From the NCBI RefSeq assembly GCF_013248905.1, contig NZ_JABRVS010000001.1:1364001-1428000 (forward strand): a stretch of DNA of 64,000 bases, read 5' to 3'. The position numbers were made by a program, and so were the translations under genes. This document shows, piece by piece, positions 53,955-63,666 of this stretch (its first letter is position 1; the number at the start of each line of letters is the position of its first letter). The notes under the pieces are model-generated. The model ran no database searches, was not told the origin of the DNA, and saw nothing but the letters and a program-made list of their open reading frames with translations. Source of the stretch: Shewanella sp. VB17 (GTDB lineage: Bacteria > Pseudomonadota > Gammaproteobacteria > Enterobacterales > Shewanellaceae).

Positions 53955-55514
53955 TTGAATAAAAAATTAGTTAAGTCAGGGGTTATCGTGAGTGCGATGA
54001 CACTCGTTTCTCGTGTCATGGGGCTGGTTAGGGATGTGGTTATAGCCAATCTCATGGGGGCCGGAAGTGGTGCAGATGTTTTTATTTTAGCCAATAAAAT
54101 CCCCAACTTTTTAAGACGATTATTTGCAGAAGGTGCTTTTGCGCAAGCATTTGTACCTGTATTTACCGAATATCAGCAAAAAAATACCGATGCAGAAGTG
54201 CAAGAGCTTATCGCTAAAGTCACAGGAACATTGGGTGTTTTAGTGACGATTGTGACGGTGGTCGGTGTCATTGGATCGCCATTATTGATGGCTTTATTCG
54301 GCAATGGCTGGTTTGTCGCGTGGCTTAATGGTGAACCTGACGGTGAAAAATTTGAACTGGCTTCGCTACTGCTAAAAATAACTTTCCCTTATTTATGGTT
54401 TATCACTTTTACGGCGATGGCGGGGTCAATCCTCAATACTCGAGGTCGGTTTGCCGTTTCTGCATTTACGCCTGTATTTTTAAACATTACTATTATTGGT
54501 GCGGCTCTTTTTCTTGCGCCCGAGTTAGACAAACCTGAGTTAGCGCTTGCGCTTGGTGTTTTTTTTGGTGGGGTCATCCAATTTTTATTTCAGCTTCCTT
54601 TTCTATTTAGAGAAAAAGCCTTAGTTAAGCCCTCTTGGGGCTGGCATCACCCTGGTGTTGTGAAAATTCGAACCTTAATGATCCCAGCTATTTTTGGCGT
54701 CTCGGTGTCACAAATTAATCTTCTATTTGATACCTTTATTGCCAGCTATTTGATGACGGGATCAATCAGTTGGCTTTACTATTCTGATAGATTATTAGAG
54801 TTCCCCTTAGGGTTATTTGGTATTGCGATAGCCACTGTGATTTTGCCTGCATTGTCTAAAAAGCATGTGAATGATGAGGGTGACGGATTTAGAAAAACCA
54901 TGGATTGGGGGGTTAAAGCGATTCTTTTATTGGGTATGCCTGCCATGTGTGGCTTGATATTGTTGTCTAAACCTATGTTAATGGTTTTATTTATGCGGGG
55001 GGCTTTTACTATTGATGATGTTGACATGGCTTCTTATAGCTTGATGGCTTATGGCAGCGGTTTGCTGAGTTTTATGCTTATTAAGGTGTTGGCGCCGGGG
55101 TATTATTCTAGACAAGACACCAAAACACCCGTTCGCTACGGGATTATTGCGATGGTAAGTAACATGGTGTTTAATGTGATTTTTGCTATCCCATTTGGTT
55201 ATGTTGGCCTAGCAATAGCGACTTCGTTGTCGGCTTTGTTAAATGCGGCGTTGTTATACAGAGGTCTGCATAAAGCTCAAGTTTATCAAGTCAGTAAGCA
55301 AACAGGGCTCTTTTTTGGTAAAGCAGTGATATCTTGTATGGTGATGAGTATGGTGTTAATGCAATTTATACCGAATCAAAATAGTTGGTTGCAACAAATG
55401 TTTACCGAGCGTGCTTTAACACTTTTAGCCTTGATTGGGGCTGGTGTTGGGAGTTATCTTGTGAGTATGATAGTGCTAGGGATCCGCCCTTGGAAAATTA
55501 AAACGGGTCTGTAA
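53955..55514 (+). CDS. murJ: Lipid II flippase MurJ
   Basis: Inner-membrane MOP-family flippase for the peptidoglycan precursor lipid II. 519 residues with about 14 hydrophobic helices. The N-terminal SAMTLVSRVMGLVRDVVIAN segment and FLRRLFAEGAFAQAFVPVF are the MviN/MurJ signatures. The start is TTG at 53955; no in-frame ATG keeps the conserved N terminus. Divergent from rpsT and followed by ribF, as in many gammaproteobacteria. Confidence 0.96.
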   Translation: MNKKLVKSGVIVSAMTLVSRVMGLVRDVVIANLMGAGSGADVFILANKIPNFLRRLFAEGAFAQAFVPVFTEYQQKNTDAEVQELIAKVTGTLGVLVTIVTVVGVIGSPLLMALFGNGWFVAWLNGEPDGEKFELASLLLKITFPYLWFITFTAMAGSILNTRGRFAVSAFTPVFLNITIIGAALFLAPELDKPELALALGVFFGGVIQFLFQLPFLFREKALVKPSWGWHHPGVVKIRTLMIPAIFGVSVSQINLLFDTFIASYLMTGSISWLYYSDRLLEFPLGLFGIAIATVILPALSKKHVNDEGDGFRKTMDWGVKAILLLGMPAMCGLILLSKPMLMVLFMRGAFTIDDVDMASYSLMAYGSGLLSFMLIKVLAPGYYSRQDTKTPVRYGIIAMVSNMVFNVIFAIPFGYVGLAIATSLSALLNAALLYRGLHKAQVYQVSKQTGLFFGKAVISCMVMSMVLMQFIPNQNSWLQQMFTERALTLLALIGAGVGSYLVSMIVLGIRPWKIKTGL

Positions 55515-55610
55515 ATCACAGCGATACACGATACCAAGTCAGATCATTGCTGATAATCCATGTCAGCTAGTATATAATCCGCACACTTAGGCTTGCTAGT
55601 TATAAATGTA

Positions 55611-56546
55611 ATGGAACTAATCCGCGGTATAAATAATATTTTACCAGCACATCACGGTTGTGTTCTCACCATTGGTAATTTTGATGGTGTGCATCGTGGT
55701 CATGCTGAAGTTATTTCAAAGCTCGTAGAAAAAGCGAGAAAGCTAAACGTACCTGCCACTTTGATGACCTTCGAGCCTCAACCGCAAGAGATGTTTAGGG
55801 GAGAAAATGCCCCCGCGAGATTAAGTACTCTGCGGGATAAAATAGTCTTGCTTGAAGAGCTCGGCATAGATCGCTTAGTGTGCATCAATTTTAATGCTAG
55901 GTTTGCTGAAATGTCAGCGAAAGATTTTATTGACACCTTACTAGTGAAGTCTCTTGGGGTTAAATACTTAGTTGTCGGCGACGACTTTTGTTTCGGTAAG
56001 GAGAGAGCTGGCAATTTTGAGATGCTTAGGTCGGCAGGCGAAAAACATCAATTTGCCGTGGTGAGCATGCAAAGTTTCCTTCTTGGTGATAAACGCGTGA
56101 GCTCTACAGAGATTAGAGAGTTGCTTGCTAAAGGAAAAATGGAGCAGGCAAGGCGCTTATTGGGTCATCCTTTTACTTTGTGTGGCCGGGTTGCTCATGG
56201 TCAGAAGATAGGACGCACCTTAGGGTTTCCTACGGCAAATATTGCTTTGAAGCGTCAAGTGAGTCCGGTAAGGGGCGTATTTGCGGTGACCTTGTATTGG
56301 GACAATAGTGATGTTTATGATGGTGTTGCCAACGTTGGCTTTAGGCCTACGGTAAATGGACAAAAGTGCCAATTGGAAGTACACATTTTTGATTTTGATG
56401 GCGATCTGTATGGACGTACGGTCGAAGTTGAATTAGTAGCAAAAATTAGAGATGAACAGCCTTTCCAGTCTCTGGAAGCGCTGAAAACACAAATTAACAA
56501 TGATGTAAATAAAGCCAAAGATCTGCTTGGCTTCGATGCAAGCTAA
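55611..56546 (+). CDS. ribF: Bifunctional riboflavin kinase / FAD synthetase
   Basis: Makes FMN and FAD. ATG 55611 (MELIRGINNILP) gives 311 residues, like E. coli RibF (313). The FAD synthetase domain has TIGNFDGVHRGH and the VSSTEIRELL motif. The C-terminal flavokinase has GRTLGFPTANI, DGVANVGFRPTVNG and LEVHIFDFDGDLYG. A -10-like TATAAT lies at 55573-55578. ileS follows after 35 bases. Confidence 0.96.
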   Translation: MELIRGINNILPAHHGCVLTIGNFDGVHRGHAEVISKLVEKARKLNVPATLMTFEPQPQEMFRGENAPARLSTLRDKIVLLEELGIDRLVCINFNARFAEMSAKDFIDTLLVKSLGVKYLVVGDDFCFGKERAGNFEMLRSAGEKHQFAVVSMQSFLLGDKRVSSTEIRELLAKGKMEQARRLLGHPFTLCGRVAHGQKIGRTLGFPTANIALKRQVSPVRGVFAVTLYWDNSDVYDGVANVGFRPTVNGQKCQLEVHIFDFDGDLYGRTVEVELVAKIRDEQPFQSLEALKTQINNDVNKAKDLLGFDAS

Positions 56547-56581
56547 ACCTTAAATTAGCAAACATGAATGGTATAGGATTA

Positions 56582-59404
56582 ATGAGCGACTATAAATCTA
56601 CTTTGAATTTGCCGGAAACAGAGTTTCCGATGCGTGGTAATTTGGCTAATCGTGAGCCGGTTATGTTGAAATCTTGGGCTGAAGATGATCTGTATCAACA
56701 GATCCGTGAAAGTCGTATTGGTCGTAAGCCTTTTGTTTTACATGATGGACCTCCTTATGCGAATGGCAGTATTCATATTGGTCACTCAGTCAATAAAATT
56801 TTAAAAGACATTATTATTAAATCTAAAACCTTGTCTGGTTTTGATGCCCCTTATATTCCAGGTTGGGATTGCCATGGTTTACCTATTGAACTCAAAGTTG
56901 AGCAAAAAGTGGGTAAGCCTGGGCATAAAGTGACCGCGGCAGAATTTCGGATTAAGTGCCGTGAATATGCAGCAAAACAAGTTGATGGACAGCGTGATGA
57001 CTTTATCCGTCTAGGTGTGTTTGGTGATTGGTATAATCCTTACCTGACAATGGACTACAGCACAGAAGCGAATATTGTGCGGTCTTTGTCAAAAGTGATT
57101 GATAGTGGTCACTTACACAAAGGTGTTAAGCCTGTGCATTGGTGTATCGACTGTGGCTCAGCTCTTGCTGAAGCAGAAGTTGAGTATGAAGATAAGACCT
57201 CGCCTGCCATTGATGTCGCTTTTGTCGCTGTTGATAAAACCACTTTGTTGACTAAATTTGGTGTCGATGAGTGCCATGGTGAAATATCCATGATTATCTG
57301 GACCACGACCCCTTGGACGCTGCCTGCTAACCGTGCATTATCCATTGCATCTGACATTGAATATGCCTTAGTTGAGTGCATGATTGGTGATCAAACCAGA
57401 AACCTGATTTTGGCTGAGCCTTTGGTTGAGTCATGCATGGAGCGCTATGGCGTTAGTGCGCATAAGGTATTAGGTAAAGCTACTGGTTTATCCTTGGAGT
57501 TATTAAGATTTAATCATCCTTTTTATGATTTTGATGTGCCGGTTATTTTAGGTGAACATGTCACGGTTGATTCAGGTACTGGGATCGTGCACACAGCACC
57601 AGGTCATGGTCAAGATGATTTCGTGGTCGGTCAGAAGTATGGAATTGAAGTGGCCAATCCTGTTGGCGATAATGGGGTGTATAAATCAGACACTGATATT
57701 TTTGCCGGTCAGCATGTATTTAAGGCAAATGACAACATTGTTGCGTTTCTCAAAGAGAAGAATGCCTTAATAAAGCATGAAAATATTCAGCACAGTTATC
57801 CACATTGCTGGCGCCATAAAACGCCTATTATTTTTAGGGCGACGCCACAGTGGTTTATTTCTATGGAGCAAAACAGCCTTAGAAAGCAAGCGCTAAATGA
57901 AATAGATAAGACGCAATGGATCCCAGATTGGGGTCAAAATCGCATTGAAAAAATGGTAGAAAACCGCCCTGATTGGTGTATTTCTCGTCAGCGAACTTGG
58001 GGGGTACCAATCGCCTTATTTGTTCACCGTGAAACCGAAGAAATCCATCCAGACAGCACTTCATTAATGGAGCGAGTGGCCAATAAGATTGAGCAAGAAG
58101 GGATCCAAGCTTGGTGGGATCTTGATGCAGCTGAATTATTAGGTGATGAAGCGGAACAATACCGTAAAGTGACTGACACGTTAGATGTCTGGTATGACTC
58201 TGGTTCCTCTTTCTCATCGGTTGTAGCTTCACGTCCTGAATATCAAGGCCATGAGATTGATCTTTACCTAGAAGGTAGCGATCAGCATCGTGGTTGGTTT
58301 ATGTCATCTTTGATGATCTCTACCGCGATGAATGGTAAGGCACCTTATAAACAAGTGCTGACTCATGGTTTTACCGTCGATGGTAATGGCCGTAAAATGT
58401 CAAAATCTATCGGTAACGTGATAGCGCCTCAAACGGTGACCAATAAACTTGGCGCCGATATTTTGCGTTTATGGGTTGCCGCGACTGATTATACTGGCGA
58501 GATGACGGTGTCTGATGAGATTTTAAATCGCAGTGCTGATGCGTATCGACGTATTCGTAACACGGCAAGATTTCTACTTGCTAATATTAATGGTTTTGAT
58601 CCTGAGCAAGATACAGTACCAGTCGAAGAGATGGTTGCACTGGATCGTTGGGTTGTGCGCCGCGCGACAGCGTTACAAGAAGAACTACTTGAAGCTTATG
58701 AGCAGTATAACTTCCATACTGTGACACAGAAGCTAATGCAGTTCTGTTCAGTCGAATTGGGCAGCTTCTACTTAGATATTATTAAAGATAGGCAGTACAC
58801 CGCCAAAGGTGACAGCCATGCTCGTCGTAGTTGTCAAAGTGCTTTGTATTTAATTTCAGAAGCGATGGTTCGATGGGTAGCACCTATTCTTACTTTCACA
58901 GCCGATGAAATTTGGCAATTACTGCCAGGTAAACGTGAAAAATACGTGTTCACTCAAGAGTGGTTTCAAGGGTTGAGATCCGTGACGACAGAGACAGATC
59001 TTAGTGACGAATATTGGTTAACACTATTAGCGGTACGTGCTGAAGTCAATAAGGTCATTGAGCAAGCGCGTCGTGAGAAAAAGGTCGGTGGGTCACTTGA
59101 AGCTGAGATCACCTTATTTGCTGATGAAGCGCTAGCGTCGACTTTAGCCACCTTAGGTGATGAACTTAGATTTGTATTGCTGACATCTAAGACTCAAATT
59201 TTCGCGTTGTCAGCGGCACCTGCCGAGGCTATTGAAACCGAATTAAGTTCGCTTAAATTGGTGATGAAAAAGGCTGAAACAGAAAAATGTGAGCGCTGTT
59301 GGCATCACAGGGAAGATGTGGGGCAAGTTGAATCGCATCCAACCTTGTGTACTCGCTGCGTCACAAACATCGAAGGTGATGGCGAAGTTCGTCAGTTCGC
59401 TTAA
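56582..59404 (+). CDS. ileS: Isoleucyl-tRNA synthetase
   Basis: Class I aminoacyl-tRNA synthetase. Starting at ATG 56582 (MSDYKSTLNLPET, AGGA upstream) gives 940 residues, close to E. coli's 938. HIGH motif GSIHIGHS, KMSKS motif NGRKMSKSIGN, a CP1 editing domain with TTTPWTLPANRA and GTGIVHTAPGHGQDD, and a C-terminal zinc cluster CERCW...CTRC. A strong terminator follows, yet lspA is next as in the usual ribF-ileS-lspA-fkpB-ispH order. Confidence 0.98.
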   Translation: MSDYKSTLNLPETEFPMRGNLANREPVMLKSWAEDDLYQQIRESRIGRKPFVLHDGPPYANGSIHIGHSVNKILKDIIIKSKTLSGFDAPYIPGWDCHGLPIELKVEQKVGKPGHKVTAAEFRIKCREYAAKQVDGQRDDFIRLGVFGDWYNPYLTMDYSTEANIVRSLSKVIDSGHLHKGVKPVHWCIDCGSALAEAEVEYEDKTSPAIDVAFVAVDKTTLLTKFGVDECHGEISMIIWTTTPWTLPANRALSIASDIEYALVECMIGDQTRNLILAEPLVESCMERYGVSAHKVLGKATGLSLELLRFNHPFYDFDVPVILGEHVTVDSGTGIVHTAPGHGQDDFVVGQKYGIEVANPVGDNGVYKSDTDIFAGQHVFKANDNIVAFLKEKNALIKHENIQHSYPHCWRHKTPIIFRATPQWFISMEQNSLRKQALNEIDKTQWIPDWGQNRIEKMVENRPDWCISRQRTWGVPIALFVHRETEEIHPDSTSLMERVANKIEQEGIQAWWDLDAAELLGDEAEQYRKVTDTLDVWYDSGSSFSSVVASRPEYQGHEIDLYLEGSDQHRGWFMSSLMISTAMNGKAPYKQVLTHGFTVDGNGRKMSKSIGNVIAPQTVTNKLGADILRLWVAATDYTGEMTVSDEILNRSADAYRRIRNTARFLLANINGFDPEQDTVPVEEMVALDRWVVRRATALQEELLEAYEQYNFHTVTQKLMQFCSVELGSFYLDIIKDRQYTAKGDSHARRSCQSALYLISEAMVRWVAPILTFTADEIWQLLPGKREKYVFTQEWFQGLRSVTTETDLSDEYWLTLLAVRAEVNKVIEQARREKKVGGSLEAEITLFADEALASTLATLGDELRFVLLTSKTQIFALSAAPAEAIETELSSLKLVMKKAETEKCERCWHHREDVGQVESHPTLCTRCVTNIEGDGEVRQFA

Positions 59405-59413
59405 AGCTAGAGT

Positions 59414-59440
59414 AACGGCTCTTCGGAGCCGTTGTTTTTT
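59414..59440 (+). terminator. ileS terminator
   Basis: AACGGCTC / GAGCCGTT around a stable UUCG loop (59414-59433), then GTTTTTTT. Probably lowers expression of lspA-fkpB-ispH relative to ileS. Confidence 0.9.
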
Positions 59441-59520
59441 TGCAATGTTGTTGTGAGGTTTTAAAAGTTCTATTTTTAAAATCTTGATCATACCAACCTA
59501 AGAGTAAAAAGGATCGATAA

Positions 59521-60048
59521 ATGCCAACTAACTGGAAAGAGAGTGGTTTGCGTTGGTATTGGGTTGTTGTATTGGTTTTTATTGCCGATCAATTATCTAA
59601 GCAATGGGTATTAACTCATTTTGAATTGCGTGAATCTGTACAGCTATTGCCTTTTTTTAATTTTACTTATTTACGAAATTACGGCGCGGCTTTTAGTTTT
59701 TTAAGTGATGCTGGTGGTTGGCAACGTTGGCTATTTACGATTGTCGCGTTAGGTTTTAGTACTCTCTTGACGGTTTGGTTAAGAAAGCAACCGTTGCAGA
59801 TGTGGCGCTTAAATGTAGCCTATACCTTAGTGATTGGTGGGGCTTTAGGCAATTTGATTGACCGATTGCAGCATGGGTTTGTGGTTGATTTTCTACATTT
59901 TTATTGGAAAAGTAATCATTTTCCTGCGTTTAATATTGCTGATTCTGCAATTTGCATTGGTGCAGGTTTAATTATCATCGATTCCATTATTACAGATAGA
60001 AACGACAAAAAAAAGCAAGCTCAAAATAATCATTCTGCGAAGGAGTAA
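59521..60048 (+). CDS. lspA: Lipoprotein signal peptidase
   Basis: Inner-membrane aspartic peptidase that cleaves prolipoproteins after lipid attachment. 175 residues with four membrane helices. The catalytic aspartates are in GNLIDRLQHGFVVDF and FNIADSAI. Start ATG 59521 after AAAAGGAT. fkpB begins six bases after the stop. Confidence 0.97.
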   Translation: MPTNWKESGLRWYWVVVLVFIADQLSKQWVLTHFELRESVQLLPFFNFTYLRNYGAAFSFLSDAGGWQRWLFTIVALGFSTLLTVWLRKQPLQMWRLNVAYTLVIGGALGNLIDRLQHGFVVDFLHFYWKSNHFPAFNIADSAICIGAGLIIIDSIITDRNDKKKQAQNNHSAKE

Positions 60049-60053
60049 TCACA

Positions 60054-60476
60054 TTGGCTGATACACGTTCTATATTATGTCATATGAATATCATACTTGA
60101 AGATGGCTCGACTGCTGATAGCACTAAAGCGTCAGGTAAGCCTGCTAAGCTTAATGTGGGGGATGACACGTTAAGTCCAGCATTTGAAGCTCAGATAATA
60201 AACTTATCTGAAGGTGATAAACATCGTTTTACACTCCAAGCTGTGGATGCTTTTGGTGAGTCGAATCCAGATGCGATCCATCATATGGACAGAAGTAAAT
60301 TTCCAGCAGATATGTCACTTGAACCTGGTGTCATTGTTAGTTTTGGAGGACCTGGTGGAAGTGAGATCCCCGGCATGATCCGTGAGATTGCTGGTGACTC
60401 AGTGACCGTTGATTTAAATCATCCATTAGCAGGACAAGTGGTGACTTTTGAACTTGACGTTGTGCAGGTGTTATAG
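60054..60476 (+). CDS. fkpB: FKBP-type peptidyl-prolyl isomerase FkpB (SlpA-like)
   Basis: A 140-residue cytosolic prolyl isomerase of the SlyD-like FKBP class. Motifs: VGDDTLSPAFEAQI, LSEGDKHRFTLQAVDAFGE, IPGMIREIAGDSVTVD and NHPLAGQVVTFEL. The start is TTG 60054 with GAAGGAG upstream; the gene overlaps nothing and is followed by ispH after three bases. The lspA-fkpB-ispH order is as in E. coli. Confidence 0.95.
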   Translation: MADTRSILCHMNIILEDGSTADSTKASGKPAKLNVGDDTLSPAFEAQIINLSEGDKHRFTLQAVDAFGESNPDAIHHMDRSKFPADMSLEPGVIVSFGGPGGSEIPGMIREIAGDSVTVDLNHPLAGQVVTFELDVVQVL

Positions 60477-60479
60477 CAT

Positions 60480-61430
60480 ATGCAAGTAAAGAATAATCTT
60501 CAGATTAAACTGGCGAATCCACGCGGTTTTTGTGCGGGTGTCGATCGGGCAATTAGTATTGTTGAACGTGCTTTGGAGTTATTTCCAGCGCCCATTTACG
60601 TTCGTCATGAAGTGGTACACAACCGTTATGTTGTGGAGGATCTGAAAGAGCGAGGGGCAGTGTTTGTCGAAGAGCTTGATCAGATCCCTGATAATAGCAT
60701 TGTGATTTTCAGTGCCCATGGTGTGTCTCAATCGGTGAGAGCTGAAGCTAAACATCGCGGGTTGAAAGTATTTGATGCAACTTGTCCTCTTGTAACTAAG
60801 GTTCATTTACAAGTCACTCGAGCAAGCCGTAAAGGGATTGAATGTATCCTAATTGGGCATGCAGGGCACCCTGAAGTTGAGGGAACCATGGGTCAGTACG
60901 ATAATCCTGACGGTGGCGTCTTGTTAGTTGAATCGCCAGTCGATGTTGAATCACTCGTGGTCAAAAATCCGGATAATCTTTGTTTTGTGACCCAAACAAC
61001 CTTGTCCATGGATGACACTGCAGATGTTATTGAGGCGCTGCAAAAGCGTTTTCCAAGCATTGAAGGGCCGCGTAAAGATGATATTTGCTACGCGACTCAA
61101 AATAGACAAGATGCGGTCAGAAACATTGCTGATGATGTAGACTTGTTTATTGTTGTAGGTTCTAAAAATAGTTCTAATTCTAATCGTCTTAGTGAGCTGG
61201 CTCAGAAAAGAGGAACCCAGTCTTATTTAGTCGATAATTCAGATGACATAGATTCAACGTGGTTTAAAGGTGTGGCAAAAGTCGCTGTTACTGCAGGGGC
61301 ATCAGCTCCAGAAGTACTTGTTCAGCAAGTGGTAAAGGCTATTGCTAAATTAGCACCCAGTGTCGTGACAGAAGTTGAAGGACGCAAAGAGGACATTGTT
61401 TTTGCGGTTCCAGCTGAATTAAGACCTTAA
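60480..61430 (+). CDS. ispH: 4-hydroxy-3-methylbut-2-enyl diphosphate reductase
   Basis: Last enzyme of the MEP isoprenoid pathway, making IPP and DMAPP with an Fe-S cluster. 316 residues, the same as E. coli. Three cluster cysteines are visible in NPRGFCAGVDRA, DATCPLVTKVH and DDICYATQNRQ; the substrate motifs HEVVHNRYV and IGHAGHPEVEGTMGQ are intact. It ends with a strong terminator before the pilin genes. Confidence 0.98.
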   Translation: MQVKNNLQIKLANPRGFCAGVDRAISIVERALELFPAPIYVRHEVVHNRYVVEDLKERGAVFVEELDQIPDNSIVIFSAHGVSQSVRAEAKHRGLKVFDATCPLVTKVHLQVTRASRKGIECILIGHAGHPEVEGTMGQYDNPDGGVLLVESPVDVESLVVKNPDNLCFVTQTTLSMDDTADVIEALQKRFPSIEGPRKDDICYATQNRQDAVRNIADDVDLFIVVGSKNSSNSNRLSELAQKRGTQSYLVDNSDDIDSTWFKGVAKVAVTAGASAPEVLVQQVVKAIAKLAPSVVTEVEGRKEDIVFAVPAELRP

Positions 61431-61450
61431 TTTAGAAAGTTTATCTTTTA

Positions 61451-61480
61451 AAAAAAGGAGGCTAATAGCCTCCTTTTTTA
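61451..61480 (+). terminator. ispH terminator
   Basis: AAAAAAGGAGGCT / AGCCTCCTTTTTT (61451-61479) around loop AAT. Canonical. Confidence 0.9.
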
Positions 61481-61632
61481 TTGCTGCATTTTCACTTGTG
61501 TTCTAGTTAAGGTATTTTTTAGACATTAATATTCCTAGGTAAGATCATCAATTAAACTACCATTAATCTAAGTGGCGATTGTTGTCGCTGATGTTCTATT
61601 TTTGAAAGAGCAAAATAGGTAAAGAGGTAACT

Positions 61633-62208
61633 TTGACGTATGTAAATAACCAGACAAAGGGGTTCTCTTTAATTGAAGTGTTAGTGTCGCTGGTGATATT
61701 AGTGATAGGCCTGATCGGTATTTTTAATCTACATCTTGTTTCTAAAAGAAGCAGCTTTGAATCATTTCAACAGACTCAAGCCTCTTATTATACTAATGAT
61801 ATTATCAATCGCATGAAACTGAATCGCACACAATTACTGACCTATAATGGCATTTATACGGGGCAGCTTACACAGCCAAGTACCTCTTGTGATATTGCAG
61901 TGGGTATGGCTACAGTGGTGTGCAGCAATGCAGAAACTCGTGCGTGGGATTTGTACAGCTGGGAACAATTATTCAGTGGGGCTTCTGAAAAAATTAGTGG
62001 TCGCGATGTTGGTGGCTTAGATACTCCTACTGCGTGTATTGAAGCTCAAGCCAATGGTCAGGTCCTTGTGGTGATGACGTGGAGAGGGATCCGATCGCTT
62101 TCAGATGGTGCAGAGAATGCAGCAGGTGATGGCGCTGCTTTTATTAAGAATTGTGGCAGTAGCAATAAACGGCGCCGCGTTTATTCAATCAATACAGTGA
62201 TTATATAG
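61633..62208 (+). CDS. pilV: Type IV pilus minor pilin PilV
   Basis: A 191-residue minor pilin that helps prime pilus assembly. The type III signal KGFSLIEVLVSLVIL has the prepilin peptidase site G/F and Glu5. The PilV-type sequence continues with LLTYNGIYTG and a Cys-containing C-terminal domain. The TTG start at 61633 follows AGAGGT. pilW starts at the base after its stop. fimT, often upstream of pilV, is absent in the 200-base gap. Confidence 0.9.
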   Translation: MTYVNNQTKGFSLIEVLVSLVILVIGLIGIFNLHLVSKRSSFESFQQTQASYYTNDIINRMKLNRTQLLTYNGIYTGQLTQPSTSCDIAVGMATVVCSNAETRAWDLYSWEQLFSGASEKISGRDVGGLDTPTACIEAQANGQVLVVMTWRGIRSLSDGAENAAGDGAAFIKNCGSSNKRRRVYSINTVII

Positions 62209-63189
62209 ATGGCAAATCTCATCGGCCAAAAACAGAAATTCGTGACAGGTTTCTCGTTAGTTGAGTTGATGGTTGCTATGGTGATGAGCTTATTTCTTTC
62301 TGCTGGATTGTTCTCGATGTTTACTATGTCTGCAACTAATGTAACAACAACAAGTCAATTCAATCAACTGCAAGAAAATGGTCGAATTGCACTGGCATTA
62401 ATAGAAAGAGATATTAGCCAACTGGGCTTCATGGGAGACATGACAGGAACAGATTTTATACTGGGGACTAATACGCAAATTCCTGCAGGGGGAGTTAACA
62501 ATGATTGTGTCGGTGCTGGGGCAAACAATGCGTCGTTACCCAATAATAATCCGTCTCATTTTAGGCGTCTCTGGGGTTACGAAAGTGGGGTAAGTGGTGA
62601 TTCTTTTACCTGTCTTAATGGGGTTAATAGTGGCACCGACGTATTACAAATAAAAAGATTTATCGGTCCAGCGACCACGACGCCTAACCTTACTACTCGA
62701 TATTACGTTGCTGCGACGCCTAATCAAGCGATATTTTTTGCCGGAATATCAGCTTGGCCCGTGTTACCAAATGCAAGATTTTGGGAGTACCAACACCATA
62801 TTTACTATATCGCTAACGATGATGATATTCCAGTATTAAGACGGAGAACATTAAGTGTTAATAACGGGATGGCGAATGAAGATCAACTGGTTGAAGGTAT
62901 TGAAAATATAAGGTTTTTGTATGGGTTTGATAATGATGGTGATAACACTGCTGATAGCTTTATGCCGGTGCAAAATGTCACTAACTTGATGTGGGACAAT
63001 GAACTTTTTCAACGCCTTGTTGCGATAAGGGTCTTTGTGTTAATAAGGGCGGTCGAAGAAGATAATCACTACACTAACAATACCAGTTATACATTGGGTG
63101 ATAAAACGATTTTAGCCCCCAGTGATCATTATAGACGAAAAGTGGTGTCGACTACCGTGGTACTAGAAAACCCAGTGTTAATGAGGTAA
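62209..63189 (+). CDS. pilW: Type IV pilus assembly protein PilW
   Basis: A 326-residue minor pilin-like protein of the pilus tip/priming complex. The prepilin signal TGFSLVELMVAMVMSL has G/F cleavage and Glu5. Then comes the PilW pattern RIALALIERDISQLGFMG and a long periplasmic domain. ATG at 62209 abuts the pilV stop. Confidence 0.92.
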   Translation: MANLIGQKQKFVTGFSLVELMVAMVMSLFLSAGLFSMFTMSATNVTTTSQFNQLQENGRIALALIERDISQLGFMGDMTGTDFILGTNTQIPAGGVNNDCVGAGANNASLPNNNPSHFRRLWGYESGVSGDSFTCLNGVNSGTDVLQIKRFIGPATTTPNLTTRYYVAATPNQAIFFAGISAWPVLPNARFWEYQHHIYYIANDDDIPVLRRRTLSVNNGMANEDQLVEGIENIRFLYGFDNDGDNTADSFMPVQNVTNLMWDNELFQRLVAIRVFVLIRAVEEDNHYTNNTSYTLGDKTILAPSDHYRRKVVSTTVVLENPVLMR

Positions 63190-63235
63190 ACACAGTCTGT
63201 TTCACATGCTGTGTTAAATTGTTTGGAGTCAATTA

Positions 63236-63664
63236 ATGAAAAATCAAAAAGGAATCGTCCTGTTTTTTTCACTGATCATATTGGTCATCATGACTGTGAT
63301 TGGCACCGCTCTTGCTGTTAACTCTACTCAATCCATCAGAATGGCAGGAGCAGGCTCTGAGCGTATTGAAGCTATGGCAGCGGCTCACGGTGCCTTAGAC
63401 AGTGTTATCAATACTCATCAAGGGGTCGCGCTTTCCAATTTAACGGACGTCTTTAATGCTGGTACGATCTTAGGGGTTACCAGTACCATTACTCCTTTAC
63501 AACTTGACGATGTAAGTTGCCAACGCAGTGCAAACTCAAGCTCTGTCAATTTAGTCAGTTGTCGTCGCTCGGAGATCTCTAGCGTGTCTAGTTTTGGAAG
63601 AAGCAATATGGGGCGGTTAATCGTCGTTGCTGGAGTAGAGCAAGAAGTGCTCTCTGGGGGGTAA
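63236..63664 (+). CDS. pilX: Type IV pilus assembly protein PilX
   Basis: A 142-residue PilX-type protein with the N-terminal pattern QKGIVLFFSLIILVIMTVIG and SIRMAGAGSERIEAMAAA, typical of PilX (no Glu5, as usual for this protein). The membrane helix is at about 7-26. It starts at ATG 63236 after GGAG. pilY1 begins two bases after its stop. Confidence 0.9.
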   Translation: MKNQKGIVLFFSLIILVIMTVIGTALAVNSTQSIRMAGAGSERIEAMAAAHGALDSVINTHQGVALSNLTDVFNAGTILGVTSTITPLQLDDVSCQRSANSSSVNLVSCRRSEISSVSSFGRSNMGRLIVVAGVEQEVLSGG

Positions 63665-63666
63665 AG

